64,000 nucleotides of DNA, taken from NCBI GenBank assembly GCA_029532415.1, contig JAQOTA010000060.1, forward strand, positions 3,038,001 through 3,102,000, given 5' to 3'. Source of the stretch: Marasmius tenuissimus. Its lineage: Eukaryota > Basidiomycota > Agaricomycetes > Agaricales > Marasmiaceae. The notes under the pieces were generated by a model. The model ran no database searches. It saw only the letters and a list, made by a program, of their open reading frames with translations, and was not told the DNA's origin. Made by a program: the position numbers and the translations under genes. Shown here in pieces: positions 22,685 to 34,989 of this stretch (position 1 is the first letter of the stretch; the number at the start of each line of letters is the position of its first letter).

Positions 22685-24957
22685 ATGGGACAAAAGGCTC
22701 GGCAGAGAAAAGCTCGACGGCAGGCTGAACTCGTGCAAAAAGGCCTCGTATGCTCCGCTACACAGCCTGAGGAAACACCATGTGGGAGTGCGGTAGAGAT
22801 CTTGGGGCTGGAGGGAAGGGTTACAAAATGATGTGCTCTACACAACACCGTGCGTTTGTTCGTTGTCGTGGTACTTCACTTCTCTGACACAAGTCGGCTT
22901 CTATTGGTAGGAACGCGCTGAGCCGCTCAAAGACTATCAGTCGCTCTGCGAGTTCATCGAAAGTGGGAAAGAACATTTCTACTCGGAAGGTTACGACGAC
23001 TTGACACTCGACACGATCAACGAATTCACGCCTTGCCGAAAAGTCGAGAGATGGTGCTCCGACTTGAAGACCAGGATGCACTTCCTCAGAAGGTTGTTGT
23101 GTATCATCTCTGAAACCGCCATCATATTCATGATATCTTAGATGCTCTGATTCGTACCAGTATCTTCAGAGGCACTTTAAGGGGTGAGGAACTTTGTTGA
23201 CTCGCCAGGAGGGAAAAGAAGCTCACTCGAACGCGTCGGATCACAGGGATGGCTTGGTAATCGCCATCCTACTACTTAGTGACCTGATACTCTATACTGA
23301 TGGCTTTTCAGGTTCTCAAAGACCACGAATTCACAAAGAGGTCGACGAGAAGTTGTCACAGTTGAGAACCATCATGCCCGTCATCGCAGACCATGCACGG
23401 CGACTCAAACTCTCCGCGCGACACTCACTGTGGCTTCTTCAGGAACTTCAGGGAGAACCACTCTCACCGCCGAGTCGCTCTGCCAAAAGATGTGAACACC
23501 CTCATCGAGCAGAATTTCCTCTCAATATTACCCAGCGCGTGATGATTCCAAAATTGGCGTTGTCAAGCCTCAGGATCTTCGGGTAGACGGTGATAGCGTT
23601 GCGGAAAGAACAGAACAAAGGCGTATTATTCACTTGCATTCCGAGGTTTGCCTCGCCCTGGCTTCTCAGTGTACGTCCACGAACTCGGATCATATGTCTC
23701 AGCGAATCGAGGTCGTCTTCACTGCTGTTGCTCGGATGATTGCTAGAGATCCGCAGCTGTTCGTGCAAGCACAAGACGCCAGGCAAGGGGTTGATTACTT
23801 CGTGCTGCAAAGCATCAGACATCATAATTCCGAGAACTACGAGAAGTTCCTTCAGATTGCCGAAAACATTGACGCGTATACTGCTCGCCGGGCAGTGGAG
23901 GACTTCTATCTCGGACGCGCGAATGGAATGGCGGGGGATGATGAAGAGGATGATCCAGGTTCGGCTTTCGAACCAAACAAATACATCAAGGTCCTTGGTC
24001 TACCGCTGTTTCGGGAGCGTTACGAAGACGCTCTGCCTTTCTGGGGACATATCCTTGCTATGTCACAATGCGTGGTATGCATAAGGGAGACTGTGGCGTC
24101 GGTGTGTATCAAACATTGTTAACCGTCCTGACTCGATCCTTACCTGTATTTCCCAGGTCAAAGAACTTGCAGATCTCTATCATTTTCTGGAAGTGTACCA
24201 GCTGCCCGTCGTCTTGGACGCCGAGACACAGATTAAGGCTGATCATGTTCTTCGTTTGTGTGGTTTGGTCCTCACCTTCTCCGAGGACCGGCTCGGTCAT
24301 CCACCGAAGAACGTCGCTAGCACACAGGACGGGTTGAAGGAGACGCAGAGCGCTGTTCTCGTTGGCGGAGCTATGGCCTCTAATGAAATACACGGGGACT
24401 TGTTCTTGGAGGGCTGCCTTCAACATCCGGACTTCCGAGTCATCATCCGAAGGAACTCCGAAATTTAGCTTCCCTCTGAATTGTGGTGGTCCAGGACTCG
24501 ACAAGCAAAGTCAAAAGATGAACTCGTGGAGGTGCCCTGGGAGATCACCGAGTCGATTCCTAGCTCTATTCTCGACCGGTCCATCACTCTCAAAGACGAG
24601 TCTGACTCGCAAGGCGAGAGCATTGACTTGGTTATCTGTGATGGTAGTGGCTGCGATGCGGGCCGAACACGCGAGAAACTGGCCGAGATTTGGCTGGCGG
24701 TCCCCAAAGTGCGAACTTTGAAGGATCTGCGGAGGAAGGTCGTCAAAAAATACGTTGATAGTGGCCAAGTAGAGAAGGACGACAGGACTGGTGGATTGTT
24801 ACCCATCAGTCACCGACCAGATGATTACACCGATGCCGTTTTCATGGGCCTCCATCTCTGTGGGAAGCTCAATGCTATGTTCTCCGGTCGGGCCAAGACC
24901 ACTGAGCCTTGGGAGGTGCAGTCATTTGGGGCGGCTTCAAGAAGGTTTGGTAAATAG
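22685..24957 (+). CDS. Large multi-exon gene of unknown function
   Basis: The first ATG (22685) gives a basic head, MGQKARQRKARRQAELVQKG. After an intron ending ttggtag (22909) come ERAEPLKDYQSLCEFIESGK and TLDTINEFTPCRKVERWCSD. Later exons give HKEVDEKLSQLRTIMPVIAD, RIEVVFTAVARMIARDPQLF, AYTARRAVEDFYLGRANG, VLGLPLFRERYEDALPFWGH, ELADLYHFLEVYQLPVVLDA and a final exon (about 24470-24957) with DLVICDGSGCDAGRTREKL, ending ASRRFGK. All conserved-looking blocks are on one strand in order, so I treat them as one gene, mostly helical and probably cytosolic. I do not recognise the family. Splice joins near 23160-23210, 23585-23640 and 24440-24480 are uncertain, so a frameshifted copy cannot be excluded. 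Confidence 0.5.
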
Positions 24958-25438
24958 AACGTGAATGTGAAGGCCTCAGGGTAGTGCCAGGCGATTCACA
25001 GACGATTCAGTTGTAATATAGATTGGCCTGTGTTACTTCCAAGTCCTAGACCAAGACCACTATGTCGCGACGCGCGGAACATAGTACATCCCAAGCGAGC
25101 CAGTCAGCTTCACTCGATGGCTAATTCTACCGAATGGCGAGTGGCCAGCCTTGCAGCGGCACTGGGAGGGAGGTAGACTATCGTGGGTTTAAACGTTGCA
25201 ATCAGTTTAGTTCGGCAGTGCGGCAAATCAGCCTATCCCCATAACCCCGGCCCGTCCTGGCCCGATCAAAGTACTCCGCCGGGGAGGAAGTTTAACTTGG
25301 TGCATTGTCAAACCACCATGTTGATCTCGCGAGACACCGGCTCGGGAGTCTGAAAAGCTTCAAATCAGATACTAGTTTCCGCTTTACTCTCGATCTTTTA
25401 CCGGTCAACTGTGCGTCAGGATGGACGTAAAATGAAAT
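24958..25438. other. Intergenic, left outer boundary of the inverted repeat
   Basis: No gene seen. Similarity to the right arm becomes visible at about 25440, around the TATA element of the left CYP505 copy. Confidence 0.45.
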
Positions 25439-25456
25439 CCTTCGCTGGGGGTATGC

Positions 25457-25467
25457 GTATATATACG
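25457..25467 (+). promoter_or_regulatory. TATA element of left CYP505 copy
   Basis: GTATATATACGCCC lies about 55 bases before the ATG at 25519. The right copy has the same GCGTATATATAT block at 54134-54144 (-), so the core promoter was duplicated with the gene. Confidence 0.55.
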
Positions 25468-25518
25468 CCCTCAATCCCTTCAAGTTCTCATGCTTCATCC
25501 TCAGCCTGTCCAACAATC

Positions 25519-28500
25519 ATGACGACACCCATCCCTCAACCTTCTGGCATTCCTTTCATTGGCAACATAACTGACGTCGATAGTGAAGTTCCAACTGCCA
25601 GTCTTCATCTTCTTGCAAAACAATATGGGGAATGCTATCAGCTAAATTTCCTTGGTGAGTTGAATCCATTCCGAGTGCGAAGATGAACCTAAACCAACCC
25701 TCATCGTGTAACAGGTAGCAAGGCTGTCTTGTATGGTTCTCTTACCCTTTTTCTAGCCTTTGACTGATCACGACCGTTGCGGTTGTAGTTTGAACTCGCA
25801 CGCACTCGTGAATGAAGCTTCGAATGACATCAAGTTTAAGAAAGTGGTCGAAAGTGACCTAGCTGAAGTTAGGAAGCTAGCCGGTGATGGCCTCTTCACG
25901 GTGAGCACTCGCTGAACGCTTCAAAGGCGCGCTTTTAATTTCATTGTGCGAAAGGCCCACTGGGGTATCGCTCGTTAGTTCACCTTCTCTCGTTCTAGAA
26001 ATTCAACATAATTGAACACACAATCTTCAGACCGACTGCTCATGCCTGCTTTCAGTACTCTCGCCATTCGTGATATGTTTGAAAATATGCGGGATGTCCG
26101 TGGCCAGTTATCGCTCAAGGTTCGTACTTCTGATCGTGGTCTCCAGCAAAGTTCTGACCTTGGAGTATGTACAGTGGGAAAGGTGATAAACTAGCTCACG
26201 GGAGACAAGTATGGAACTGATATCTCCAGTATAGGTTCGGTCCCGATCATGTTATCGATCCTTCAGACGACTTTACACGAGTTGCTCTGGATACCATTGC
26301 ACTCTGCTCGATGTCTTATCGGTCCGTGAATCATCTCTTCATCATCACAAATACCTGCCGCAGCCTGAATTTCTTCTATACAGTAGCCCTATTCTCCGAT
26401 TTTTTTTCTGAAACCCTCTTGCTCATGATTTCGAACTAGGAAAATCAACCTTGATTTGCGGAAACGATGGTGCACGTTCTGAAAGAAGCCTTCCTTCGCA
26501 CCCGACGACCTTCAATCATTCAAGCGCTTATGTCTGGAACCAACGCGAAGTTCGAGGAAGATATCAACTACATGAAGGAGTTTGCTCACAAAAGTACGTT
26601 CGACACATGTCCATCCATCAGCCTTTTCTGATACCTCATGACTTCCAGTCGTTCAGAACCGCAGAGAAAATCCCATCGAGAAAAAGGATCTACTTAACAC
26701 TATGCTGTTTGGAAAGGATCCGAAGACTGGGGAAGGTCTCTCGGATGAAGCCATTGTAAACAATGTGCGTTTATCGTTTACTTTGAAGTGCTCGTTGCTA
26801 AAAACTGTCCAGTTGTTGTTCTTCTTAGTTGCCTGTGAGACAAGCATCCTCGCTTCTTCACCAATCGGAATTACTCACTCAGCCATGCTACTCTTGCTAC
26901 AAAGGTCATGAAACGTCCTCGGGTTGGTACCTCACCCAAATTTATGGCTTACCTGCTAAACTCGTTTTTGCAGGGATGATGAGTTTCATGGTGTATTATC
27001 TGATTAAGAACCCACAAAAGATGCGAAAACTCCAAGCCGAAGTCGACGAAGTCCTCGGAGGTCGACCTGTTCAATTCCAAGACCTTAGCAAGATGCCATA
27101 TCTTACAGGTGCGTGTCTATTCCCCTCCTATCACCGAAGATTCTTTTCACACTCCTCGTTAGCTGTGATGCGTGAAACTCTCCGACTTGCCCCTACTACT
27201 CCAGGACGGGATGTGACCGCTCTTGAAGATACCACGTTGAATGGGAAGTACTTTATCGAAGCCGGAACACCACTCACCCTCCTCACTTGGAGTATGCATA
27301 GGGATCCCGCCGTCTGGGGCGAAGATGTGAGTTTGAGTGGTTGAACACTACGCTCGTCCGACTGACGCTCTTCTTCCCGCCAGGCAAACGAATTCCGCCC
27401 TGAACGTATGATGGACGGCAAGTTCGAGGCGCTTCCCCCCAACGCCTGGCAGCCTGTGAGCTTTCCTTTTTCTTCTGAGCCGAGTTTCTCACCGGTCTCA
27501 ACGACGATATCATCAGTTCGGATTTGGGATGAGAGGGTGCATTGGCCGACCTTTCGCATGGCAGGAAGTTGCCCTTGTCATGGCGTCTGTCTTTCAGAAA
27601 TTCCAACTGGAATTTGTCGATCCTTCGTATAATTTGGAGCTCAAGCAGGCTTTGACCGTCAAGCCGAAAGACCCATTCATTCGAGCCCGTCTCCGATCCA
27701 ATGGTCCACCTCTATTCACAGCGCCGCGGGGGCAAGCGAAAGCTGCCAGTGCTGTCGAATCTGGGATATCTGTGTTGGCGGCGAGTGATAAACGCGTTCC
27801 AATGTATTTGCTCTATGGCTCCAACACCGGGACTTCAGAAGCGTTTGCTCAGCGAGTTGGGAACGACGCTGCAAAATATGGTCGGTGCACTTGACTGAAG
27901 TATCACACACGGTCTTACACGTCCCTATACAGGTTTTGCTGCTCGTATAGGCACAATGAACGCCTTCACAGGTCAACTGCCCAAGGACGGGCCGGTCATC
28001 ATATTCACCGCATCCTACGAAGGACAGCCTGCGGATAACGCATCGCGATTCGTAGATTGGCTTTCGAGCCTCCAGGGCGACGAGCTCAAAGGTGTCAAAT
28101 ACGCCGTCTTTGGATCTGGAAATTCTGATTGGGTGGCCACCTACCACCAGATTCCCAAGTTGTGCCACAACGTCATGGAGAAAAGAGGTGCCACCCGCTT
28201 GGTGGCTCGTGGAGAGGGCGATTCGGCCAAAGCTGAGTTCTTCGAGATCTTCGATGAGTTCACATCTGGATTGTGGGACTGTCTGACCAAGGTGAGTTCT
28301 CCATCTGTCCCGCCTTATTCGTGTTATTGATGCCCGCTGGTAGGAATATCAAACCGCACTATCCACGACCCCTGCATCCTCCGGTTTCGAGGTCAAAACT
28401 CTCGATCCGGGCAGTGGACGCGCTGAAGCCCTACGACAGGCTGGAACCGGATGGGGCAAAGTCATCGAGAATAAGATTCTCACGAAACCTGGGTATGGCG

Positions 28501-29885
28501 AGAAACGGCACATTGAGTTTGAGCTCCCAGAGGGTGCTACCTATCTCGCGGGTGACTATCTTGCCATGTACGTCTTCTGTCACCATTCGGTGTGATGAAG
28601 CTGATCGTATATGAATACCCATTCTACCTCATAATCCTCCGGAGAGCGTTAAACGGGTGCTTGCGTTCTTTGGCCTCCCGAGTGATCAACAGGTGCGTTG
28701 AGAGTATTTTCGGGTGTTTCTCGCAGTCTGACCCGTTCTTAGGTTATCATATCTTCTAATGGGCCGACCTCTTTGCCCAAAGACAAACCGATTCTTCTGG
28801 GCGAAGTTCTGAGCGGCTATGTCGAGCTCTCTCAGCCTGCTACGACTCAGGACATCCGAAACCTCCTCGCTTTGGCGTCTTCCGATGCGGCGAAGACCTA
28901 TCTGCAAGATCTGTTGTTGTCATTATCAGGAGAAGGTCCTGAGTTTGCGTCTCAACATCCTCGACATCGTAGAAGCTCACCCTCAAGATATCGAGCTCAC
29001 GCTCAGCGACTTCTTAAGGATGCTGCCATCGATGCGAGTTAGACAATACTCCATCTCCTCCCCGCTTTGGAACGCACAACACGCGACACTCACCATCAGC
29101 GTGTTAGAGTCGCCCGCTCTATCCGATTCGTCGAAGAAGTTCTTGGGTGTGGGTTCGAACTACCTGGCTCGGCTCCTTCCAGGAGACCGCGTTCAGATGT
29201 CCGTGCGACCCTCCGCTGCTGCTTTCCATCCTCCTCAAGACCCGAGCGTTCCGATCGTGGCGTATTGCGCTGGGTCTGGGTTAGCTCCCATTCGAGGGTT
29301 CATTAAGGTCAGTGTTTCTGGGCCCATACTATCCCAATCATAGGCTCACGTTCACTGCTCAGGAACTTGCTGTGCAAAAGGTTTCTGGCCGGGATGTTGG
29401 AAAGATCCTCTTGTTCTTTGGATGCCGATCTCCAGATGGAGATTTCTCTACGCCGACAGTGATTTGGCAGAATGGGAGAAGCTGGGTGCGGTGGATATTC
29501 GCCCTGCCTTTTCGCGAGCGACAGACAAATCCAAGGGGTGCAAATACGTTCAAGAGTAAGCTTTTTTTGACCTGCTTGCTGTACGCCGCAAATGCTAATT
29601 GTCCCGGTCGTAGTCGGGTGTACTACGACAGAGAGGATGTGGAGAATACGTTCACTGCTAATGCACAAGTAAGCAATTCCCTATTCGATTCCCGGCTCAC
29701 CAACTTCATTCTTACGTTAAAACTCCCAGTTCTACATTTGCGGCTCAAGCTAGATCGCGAAAGAAGTCAAGGAAAAGTCTCTGGAGATCGTTCAGGCCGT
29801 TTGCGAAGACATGGAGGCCTCTGCGGCCGAGTCTTATTTGGAAGAGATCATGAGGGGTCGTTATGCGACTGATATCTGTTTTTGA
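25519..29885 (+). pseudogene. CYP505-type P450-reductase fusion, decayed left copy
   Basis: Same exon order as the right copy, from MTTPIPQPSGIPFIGN to RGRYATDICF. It has the ExxR helix (RETLRL), the heme loop FGFGMRGCIGRPF, the FMN motif YGSNTGTSEAFA, and FAD and NADPH regions. Lesions against the right copy: CGA to TGA at 26452-26454 (ENQP*FAE); an extra base near 28912-28932 shifting the frame after LQDLL; a missing base near 29435-29450 before LYADSDLAEW; CAG to TAG at 29751-29753 (CGSS*IAKEV). There is also a 15-base in-frame loss before WGIAR (~25955) and a Gly to Cys change in the I-helix AGHETS (26834). An intact protein cannot be made by ordinary splicing. Introns keep good splice sites, so the decay looks moderately recent. 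Confidence 0.85.
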
Positions 29886-30199
29886 TTGGTTTAACATTCT
29901 CTCGATAAGTCGTCTTCGGGACGAAATACTATTTAGATTGTACTCGTTACTTAACTTTCAATGCAATTACCAAAACTGCTTTGGCGTACTTTGTGCTCTC
30001 CGAGTTGCTAGCCGGCGTCGAACAGGAGTTCCTCACGGTTCCTAGACGGAAGATACTGTTTGAAGATGTTGACTTGGTATGATTGTACAATTATCCCGAT
30101 TTATATACTACTACAGTATTCCTTTGCAATAAGTAATGCAGAACTGGCACGGTCGTGAGGGTATTGCAATGGCTCAGGCACTGGCGATGACCAGGTGAT

Positions 30200-30581
30200 T
30201 TAGTGCTTGGTTTCACCGAGGCCGACAGCGTCCTTAGCCTTGTCGAGCATGGATTTCTAAGAAGAAGAAGGGGGTTCAGTAAACTACCCAAATCCTGAAG
30301 TTAGGATCGACTCACGTCGTTGTGGTTGGAGTTGCCGCTCAAGCTGTCGCTGACCTTCTGGCCGGTAGACTTCTCGCTCTGGGGCTGAAGGGTGGATGCA
30401 GCACTGTCGCCGTGTCCCTTAAGCTTGTCACCAAAGTGCTCGGTAGTAGACTTCTCAGAGTCGGGCTGAAAAATGATGTTGATCGTTAGATCTAGTACAA
30501 TCGATGAACGATGAAAAAGATACTGACCTTGAGGGCAGCCTCAGCCTTGTCGGTGAAAGATTGACGGCCGTGGTCGGACAT
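30200..30581 (-). CDS. HSP12/WH11-family stress protein, left copy
   Basis: Three exons encode about 86 residues starting MSDHGRQSFTDKAEAALK, then PDSEKSTTEHFGDKLKGHGD, QPQSEKSTGQKVSDSLSG and, at the end, KSMLDKAKDAVGLGETKH. This is the small hydrophilic, amphipathic-helix HSP12 family: membrane-stabilising proteins induced by heat, osmotic and stationary-phase stress. The copy at 48815-49193 is nearly identical, differing mainly around NSNHND versus NSNESN. It lies tail to tail with the left CYP505, 315 bases from its stop. A TATA box and a conserved upstream block are annotated separately. Intact. Confidence 0.9.
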
Positions 30582-30663
30582 GGTGATTGTGATGAGAGAG
30601 TTGTTAAGTTGAGAAAGTGATTGAGTGGGTGAGTTGAGTGAAGAAACGTCGAGCTAGTGCCTC

Positions 30664-30760
30664 CCTTTATATACCCTCTCGGAACATACTCATCCAGATA
30701 GGGGGCTTGTTACCACGTCAGAGTGGCAGGACGCGACGCGACGCGTTTATGACGTCACTC
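30664..30760 (-). promoter_or_regulatory. HSP12 promoter: TATA box plus GACGC-repeat/TGACGTCA block (left)
   Basis: On the + strand, TTTATATACCC at 30667-30677 is a TATA box read on the minus strand. At 30728-30758 the run GACGCGACGCGACGCG is followed by TATGACGTCAC. The right HSP12 copy has the same arrangement and spacing (49281-49358). TGACGTCA is the palindromic ATF/CREB bZIP site, used for stress genes by Atf1-type factors in fungi; its use here is an inference. Confidence 0.65.
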
Positions 30761-30869
30761 GCAGGCCCATGACGCAGTTTCCTCACCATTCGAGATGATT
30801 CGAGATAATCACACTACATGCACAGCTGTACAACTGCTGTACCAGTCTGTACCCCTCCTCCGCACGTAA

Positions 30870-31492
30870 AAGATATCAGTAAGGAAAATCTCACTACTTC
30901 AGGATGGATTTTACAGGGACATTCCTGACCCGCGTTCCTTAGAGTCCGAGTTCCACTCGGTGCATGAACTGATTGTAAGCAGGGCGGCTTGCACCTGACT
31001 CGAGCTTCGTTATTATCTTTGCCACTGTCACTGCAGTGTAGCATCCCGGCCGAGGAAGCCCGGCCCAGGGTGGCTAGTGCCATCATGTGGCTTTGACGCA
31101 GGCAGCTTAGCCACTCCCCTCGTCCAGCCTGCAGCCATGCACATCGAGAAATGGCCACGAAGCTCGAGCACACGAATCGTCCAACTTCTCGTCCTTGAAC
31201 CAGCCAGTCTGTCGCGGACTCTGCCAGTGGTAGAAGTGATCTCTATCGCCATCAATCAGCCACATTGGAGCCACTCGACGTTTCACGTCGCCTCTAGCAA
31301 GTTCTCTGGACTCAACCAATCGTCGAGGGGTCCGAATCAGCGGAAGTAGAACACCAGAGGAATCTTGACTAGCGACCGGAATCCGTACGGACACTAGGGT
31401 CTACAATGCGACTTGGTGGCATGTGACCTTGAGGTGGCCTTCTCAAGACCGTTGTCCGAACGTCAATGATTCTAACGAACATAGAGCCTTGT
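30870..31492. other. Intergenic between left HSP12 and gene A
   Basis: No gene seen. Similarity to the right HSP12 upstream flank (CCCCTCCTCC..ACGT at ~30847-30867 and ~49414-49430) ends about here, marking the inner edge of the HSP12 cassette. Confidence 0.4.
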
Positions 31493-33206
31493 ATGAGTAG
31501 TACCCTTGCTCCCGAAGGCGAAACACCTACCGAAAGTGGAGCAGTCTACGACCATCTGCCTTCGCACAACGCACAAGCCGAAACCTATACGGTGCTTTGT
31601 CGAGCCTGTCGCCTAAAGTATCCTTCTGGGCTCAGCAAATCATCTTTCTCGTTTCCAATCGTTGTCCAGGCTCTCCGCAGCGTTACCTATTATCACCAAC
31701 GAGATCGGAGAGACAACGTTCACGTACCACGTACCAACGAACTCAACTGGTAAATTCGCGCTGCTGGTGTTGGAAGTGTTGACTTTGAGAAGGTAAGATA
31801 GAGAAACATGTCAATAGTTGCAATCTTCTGAATGACCGACCTTGAGGCCTACGTTGGTATCTTTGCTCAGATCTTTGGCTCATTTGGCATATGGATTCTA
31901 GGATGGGTGAGTCGTGGTCACTGTCAAGTTTCAATCGATCAGATAGGAAGCTCTCGAGTGGCTTCAGCTCCGGATAAGCCCCGTTCACGAGCCTTTCAGT
32001 TTGAGAGACAAGAGCCTAGTCGTTGTTGTTGATGTAGCGCTGGACCTAATTAACATGGACAGCACTCGATCTTACTGAAGTTCCCGTGGGTTTGGAGTCT
32101 AAAGGCAGACTACGCATCGAAGACAAGTTCTTGAGAGTTGTCTCCAAAAATCGTGTCCCTGGGCGATCACTTCATCCAAATAGCTCTCTAGCAGAGTGGG
32201 ACAAACTCGAGACTGGCATACCCGCGTGCCGCACGTTCGACCGGAGAGTGAGGGATATTGACGAACTTGAGGGTGTTGAACCCAGTATATTCAAGAGTGA
32301 GCTCTTTCGACATGCATATCATCTACTGGTACTTGCTGAAATCCCGACTGCAGCCAGGTTTACCATGACAGAAAGAATCCGGGTCGAGGAAGACATTCTG
32401 TGCTATCGCCCATGTAAGTAGACTGCACTCACCGGCTACGCCTCATCCTTGCCTCCAGATCTCGGCTTTCCCGTGCGTGGTTCAAATCAGCCCGCAGAAG
32501 AGGTCCAGGGGAATCGTGTGGAGCTCACAGCGTTTAGATGCTCGCAGCCGTATGCACGTAGACGAGGAGTCTCCGTGCGATTGATCCTTCTAATCAATCT
32601 CAATCTCCAAGGATGTTGGAATGGAGACCTCAGCTCGCCGTAACAATATATACAATTCTCTGCTCGGCTACTCAAAAATTCAATAGCGTTTGGGCTGGTA
32701 TGTCGCTCACCGGTGAAGTCATAACGCAAAAGCTCCCTCTACATCTTCCATGACGTCCTCAAAAATATACCTGGTTTGTACATATAATACGAGGGTGGCC
32801 ATGTTACAATCATGAGACTCACTTCCCTCCCTTCCCTTCACCGCGCGAGCATTCGGTGAACATTTCAGTCAGAACACCGTGGTACAAGGTGGTCCCAATG
32901 CTCTACTTGCGATCAGTTCTCACAGTGTTCTGCGGGCCGAGACCCAGAGCTGAAGGATAATTAGGACACATATTCTTGATGAAGTCCATCCTAGTCCATC
33001 CCGCCCTTTCTCCAAGTTCCGTGCCTATCTAGAACAATTCGGCATCTGCCACCGAATGCTCTCAAGGGTTGCATTTAGAAGCGCCTTGGACCCGCAACAT
33101 TTCCGGGGGCTTTCCGCTTGAAATTTCGGAGACCAGTACTCCCCGAGGCCGCCGTCCGTTGGTTCCGCTCATGAGGCATTCGGAGGGCCAAAGCCCTGGG
33201 ACTTGA
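31493..33206 (+). CDS. Unknown gene A, left copy, probably spliced and possibly decayed
   Basis: Coding-like blocks follow one another on the + strand: an ATG at 31493 (MSSTLAPEGETPTESGAVYD), an exon near 31680-31795 (NEIGETTFTYHVPTNST, KFALLVLEVLTLRR), an exon near 32060-32414 (RLRIEDKFLRVVSKNRVPG, HAYHLLVLAEIPTAA, MTERIRVEEDILCYRP), SLTGEVITQKLPL at ~32705, and a last frame with RNISGGFPLEISETSTPRG to a TGA at 33204-33206. The related right-arm stretch is 47072-48140 (-). I do not recognise the family. The right copy is open where the left shows stops (32740-33050), so the left copy may be damaged. The exon structure is tentative. Confidence 0.35.
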
Positions 33207-33209
33207 TGG

Positions 33210-33570
33210 ACAAGCTACAATGCTCTCACCGATACCAGCCGGGGGTGGCAGATCGGGTGTGAGAAGGGGCGATACTGGATGATAAGAAACACAAAGCCTG
33301 GGCCGCGCGGATGAGTATTCATTGAATATCATTAGCCATAAGGACTACAGCCTCAGTCGTACATGTTCACAATTCTACCACAGCTCGCTGAAAGCATATT
33401 TCCTCTGCTCATAATGTAAATAGAGCAAAGGCGCTGGGATTTTCGCTGTGGGCGTAGGGACGTCGTTAGTAGCTGGACGCATCCCGAAGGAGGCATGTAC
33501 TCACTCTAGTCGCCGTTACTACAAGTATCGTTTACATCGCTAGCGCATGTTGAAGATCGAGTAGATGCAC
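33210..33570. other. Gap between gene A and the conserved segment
   Basis: No gene seen; the similarity between arms is weak here. Confidence 0.35.
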
Positions 33571-34980
33571 GAGACTGCTAGGTAGTCGTCGCCTTCCGGG
33601 GAAAAACCAGAGAATGAGCATGCGAGTCATTGATGAGCACAGGGACGGTCGACTCACTCGGATAGCAGTGCATGAGATATTGGCCTACGTCTGCCGCTCC
33701 GACGAAAGGAAAAGAAAAACTGAACGACTTCCTCCCCTCTGATTTGCAACGACGTCGAGGGGTAAGGTCGCATCCGGCAGGCCACCCAATTCTTGTACCA
33801 CGTATCCAACTTTCTGCGTGGTGCATGAGCCGACACCGTCTTGCTGAAGCTGGATACATGCCGCCGACTTGCGAAACCCTGTTGCCTGCGACATAGCTCG
33901 AAGAACCGTGCTAGGGATTCCATATCGCAAGTCGCAGATCGTGCATGCGAGCGTTGGAATTGATAGGGCGGATAGCTGATGCTGGTAGAGGTGGGGTGTT
34001 GGTGGGTGTCGGTTGGAAGGGTCCCGGATGTAAGACGATGGCCCATGGCTCGATGAGGGTCTGGATATTGGCCATCGATGAGACGGTGATATGCGGGACA
34101 TGAGGGATTGCCTGAAGCACAATTCCCAGCTTTGAGGAGGGAGCCTCTACACCAGAAGCTCCCTCCCAGTCCTCCTGCCACCAGGGCGGGGAGGATTGCT
34201 GAAGGAAAGGCTGCTCAAGAATGAGAGGCGGGTAGCGAGCGGTGGGTCGTGGGCGTTCAGGAAGAAGGACACGAAGGACCGAGTCACATATGTAAGCAAG
34301 TTTAATAACGGACCTCGCGGCTGTTTCCGTCCTCGCAGGAATAAGATTGAAGGTGGGTCGCTAAGCTGTACTGTTGCCAGTGTTTTTCACTAAAATAGAT
34401 ACCCATGGACACCGGGAACCCCCTGTTGGATCCGTAGTGCTTAGAACGAACGGTTTCCGAGGACAAGGACAAGTCGGATTCTGCCACAACCTGCCCTTAG
34501 ACATTTTAGATCTGAAAACAAAAGGTACCCTCGAGAAGAGCACCAGAACGAGATTTCGGCAATTCAATGCCGTTTTGCGGGTGAGAGATAGACGACGTCT
34601 TTCAATCACAAACGAATCGCAACAGTTTAGATCCATCCTCCGTCATCTCATTTAACTACTTCGCGTGAAGTGTCTTCGTAGCCAACAGCGCAAGCTATGG
34701 TGTGCGCTCCGGAAGTTGCTCGGGCAGGAGAAGGGATTCAACCCCCGCCTCTGGTCGGCCAACCATCGAATGGATCCATGCGACGTCCACGCCGTCTGGC
34801 ATGTCGCCTCAGCCTTATCCGAATGGTTAAGGTCCCAGGTCCGTTCCTAGTTCTGTCGAAAGAAGTACGAGCACAAAACTCGAGTAACAGCGTCGGCATT
34901 CCATCCCTTCTGGGGGCACGAGGAATTACGACTTGAAAATCGTCGCAGGGTTGCAGGCGCGGGGGTTGCAGGACGCCTGC
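33570..34980. repeat. Conserved segment of unknown coding status (inverted copy at ~45370-46690)
   Basis: One of the best-conserved parts of the two arms. On one strand both copies encode SMANIQTLIEPW and GPFQPTPTNTPPLPASAIRP in the same frame (34120-33911, -; 46139-46348, +). On the other strand both encode DLAAV.VLAG and HGHREPP/HGHREPL stretches with possible splice sites. Either strand could be the real one and neither gives a complete product. The family was not recognised; it may be the 5' part of gene B or a separate decayed gene. Confidence 0.45.
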
Positions 34981-34989
34981 TCAAGGAGG

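Noticed and set aside
34805..34860. tRNA-like D-arm text (CCGAATGGTTAAGG)
   Set aside because: No acceptor stem, anticodon stem or T-arm with GGTTCGA follows at the required spacing.
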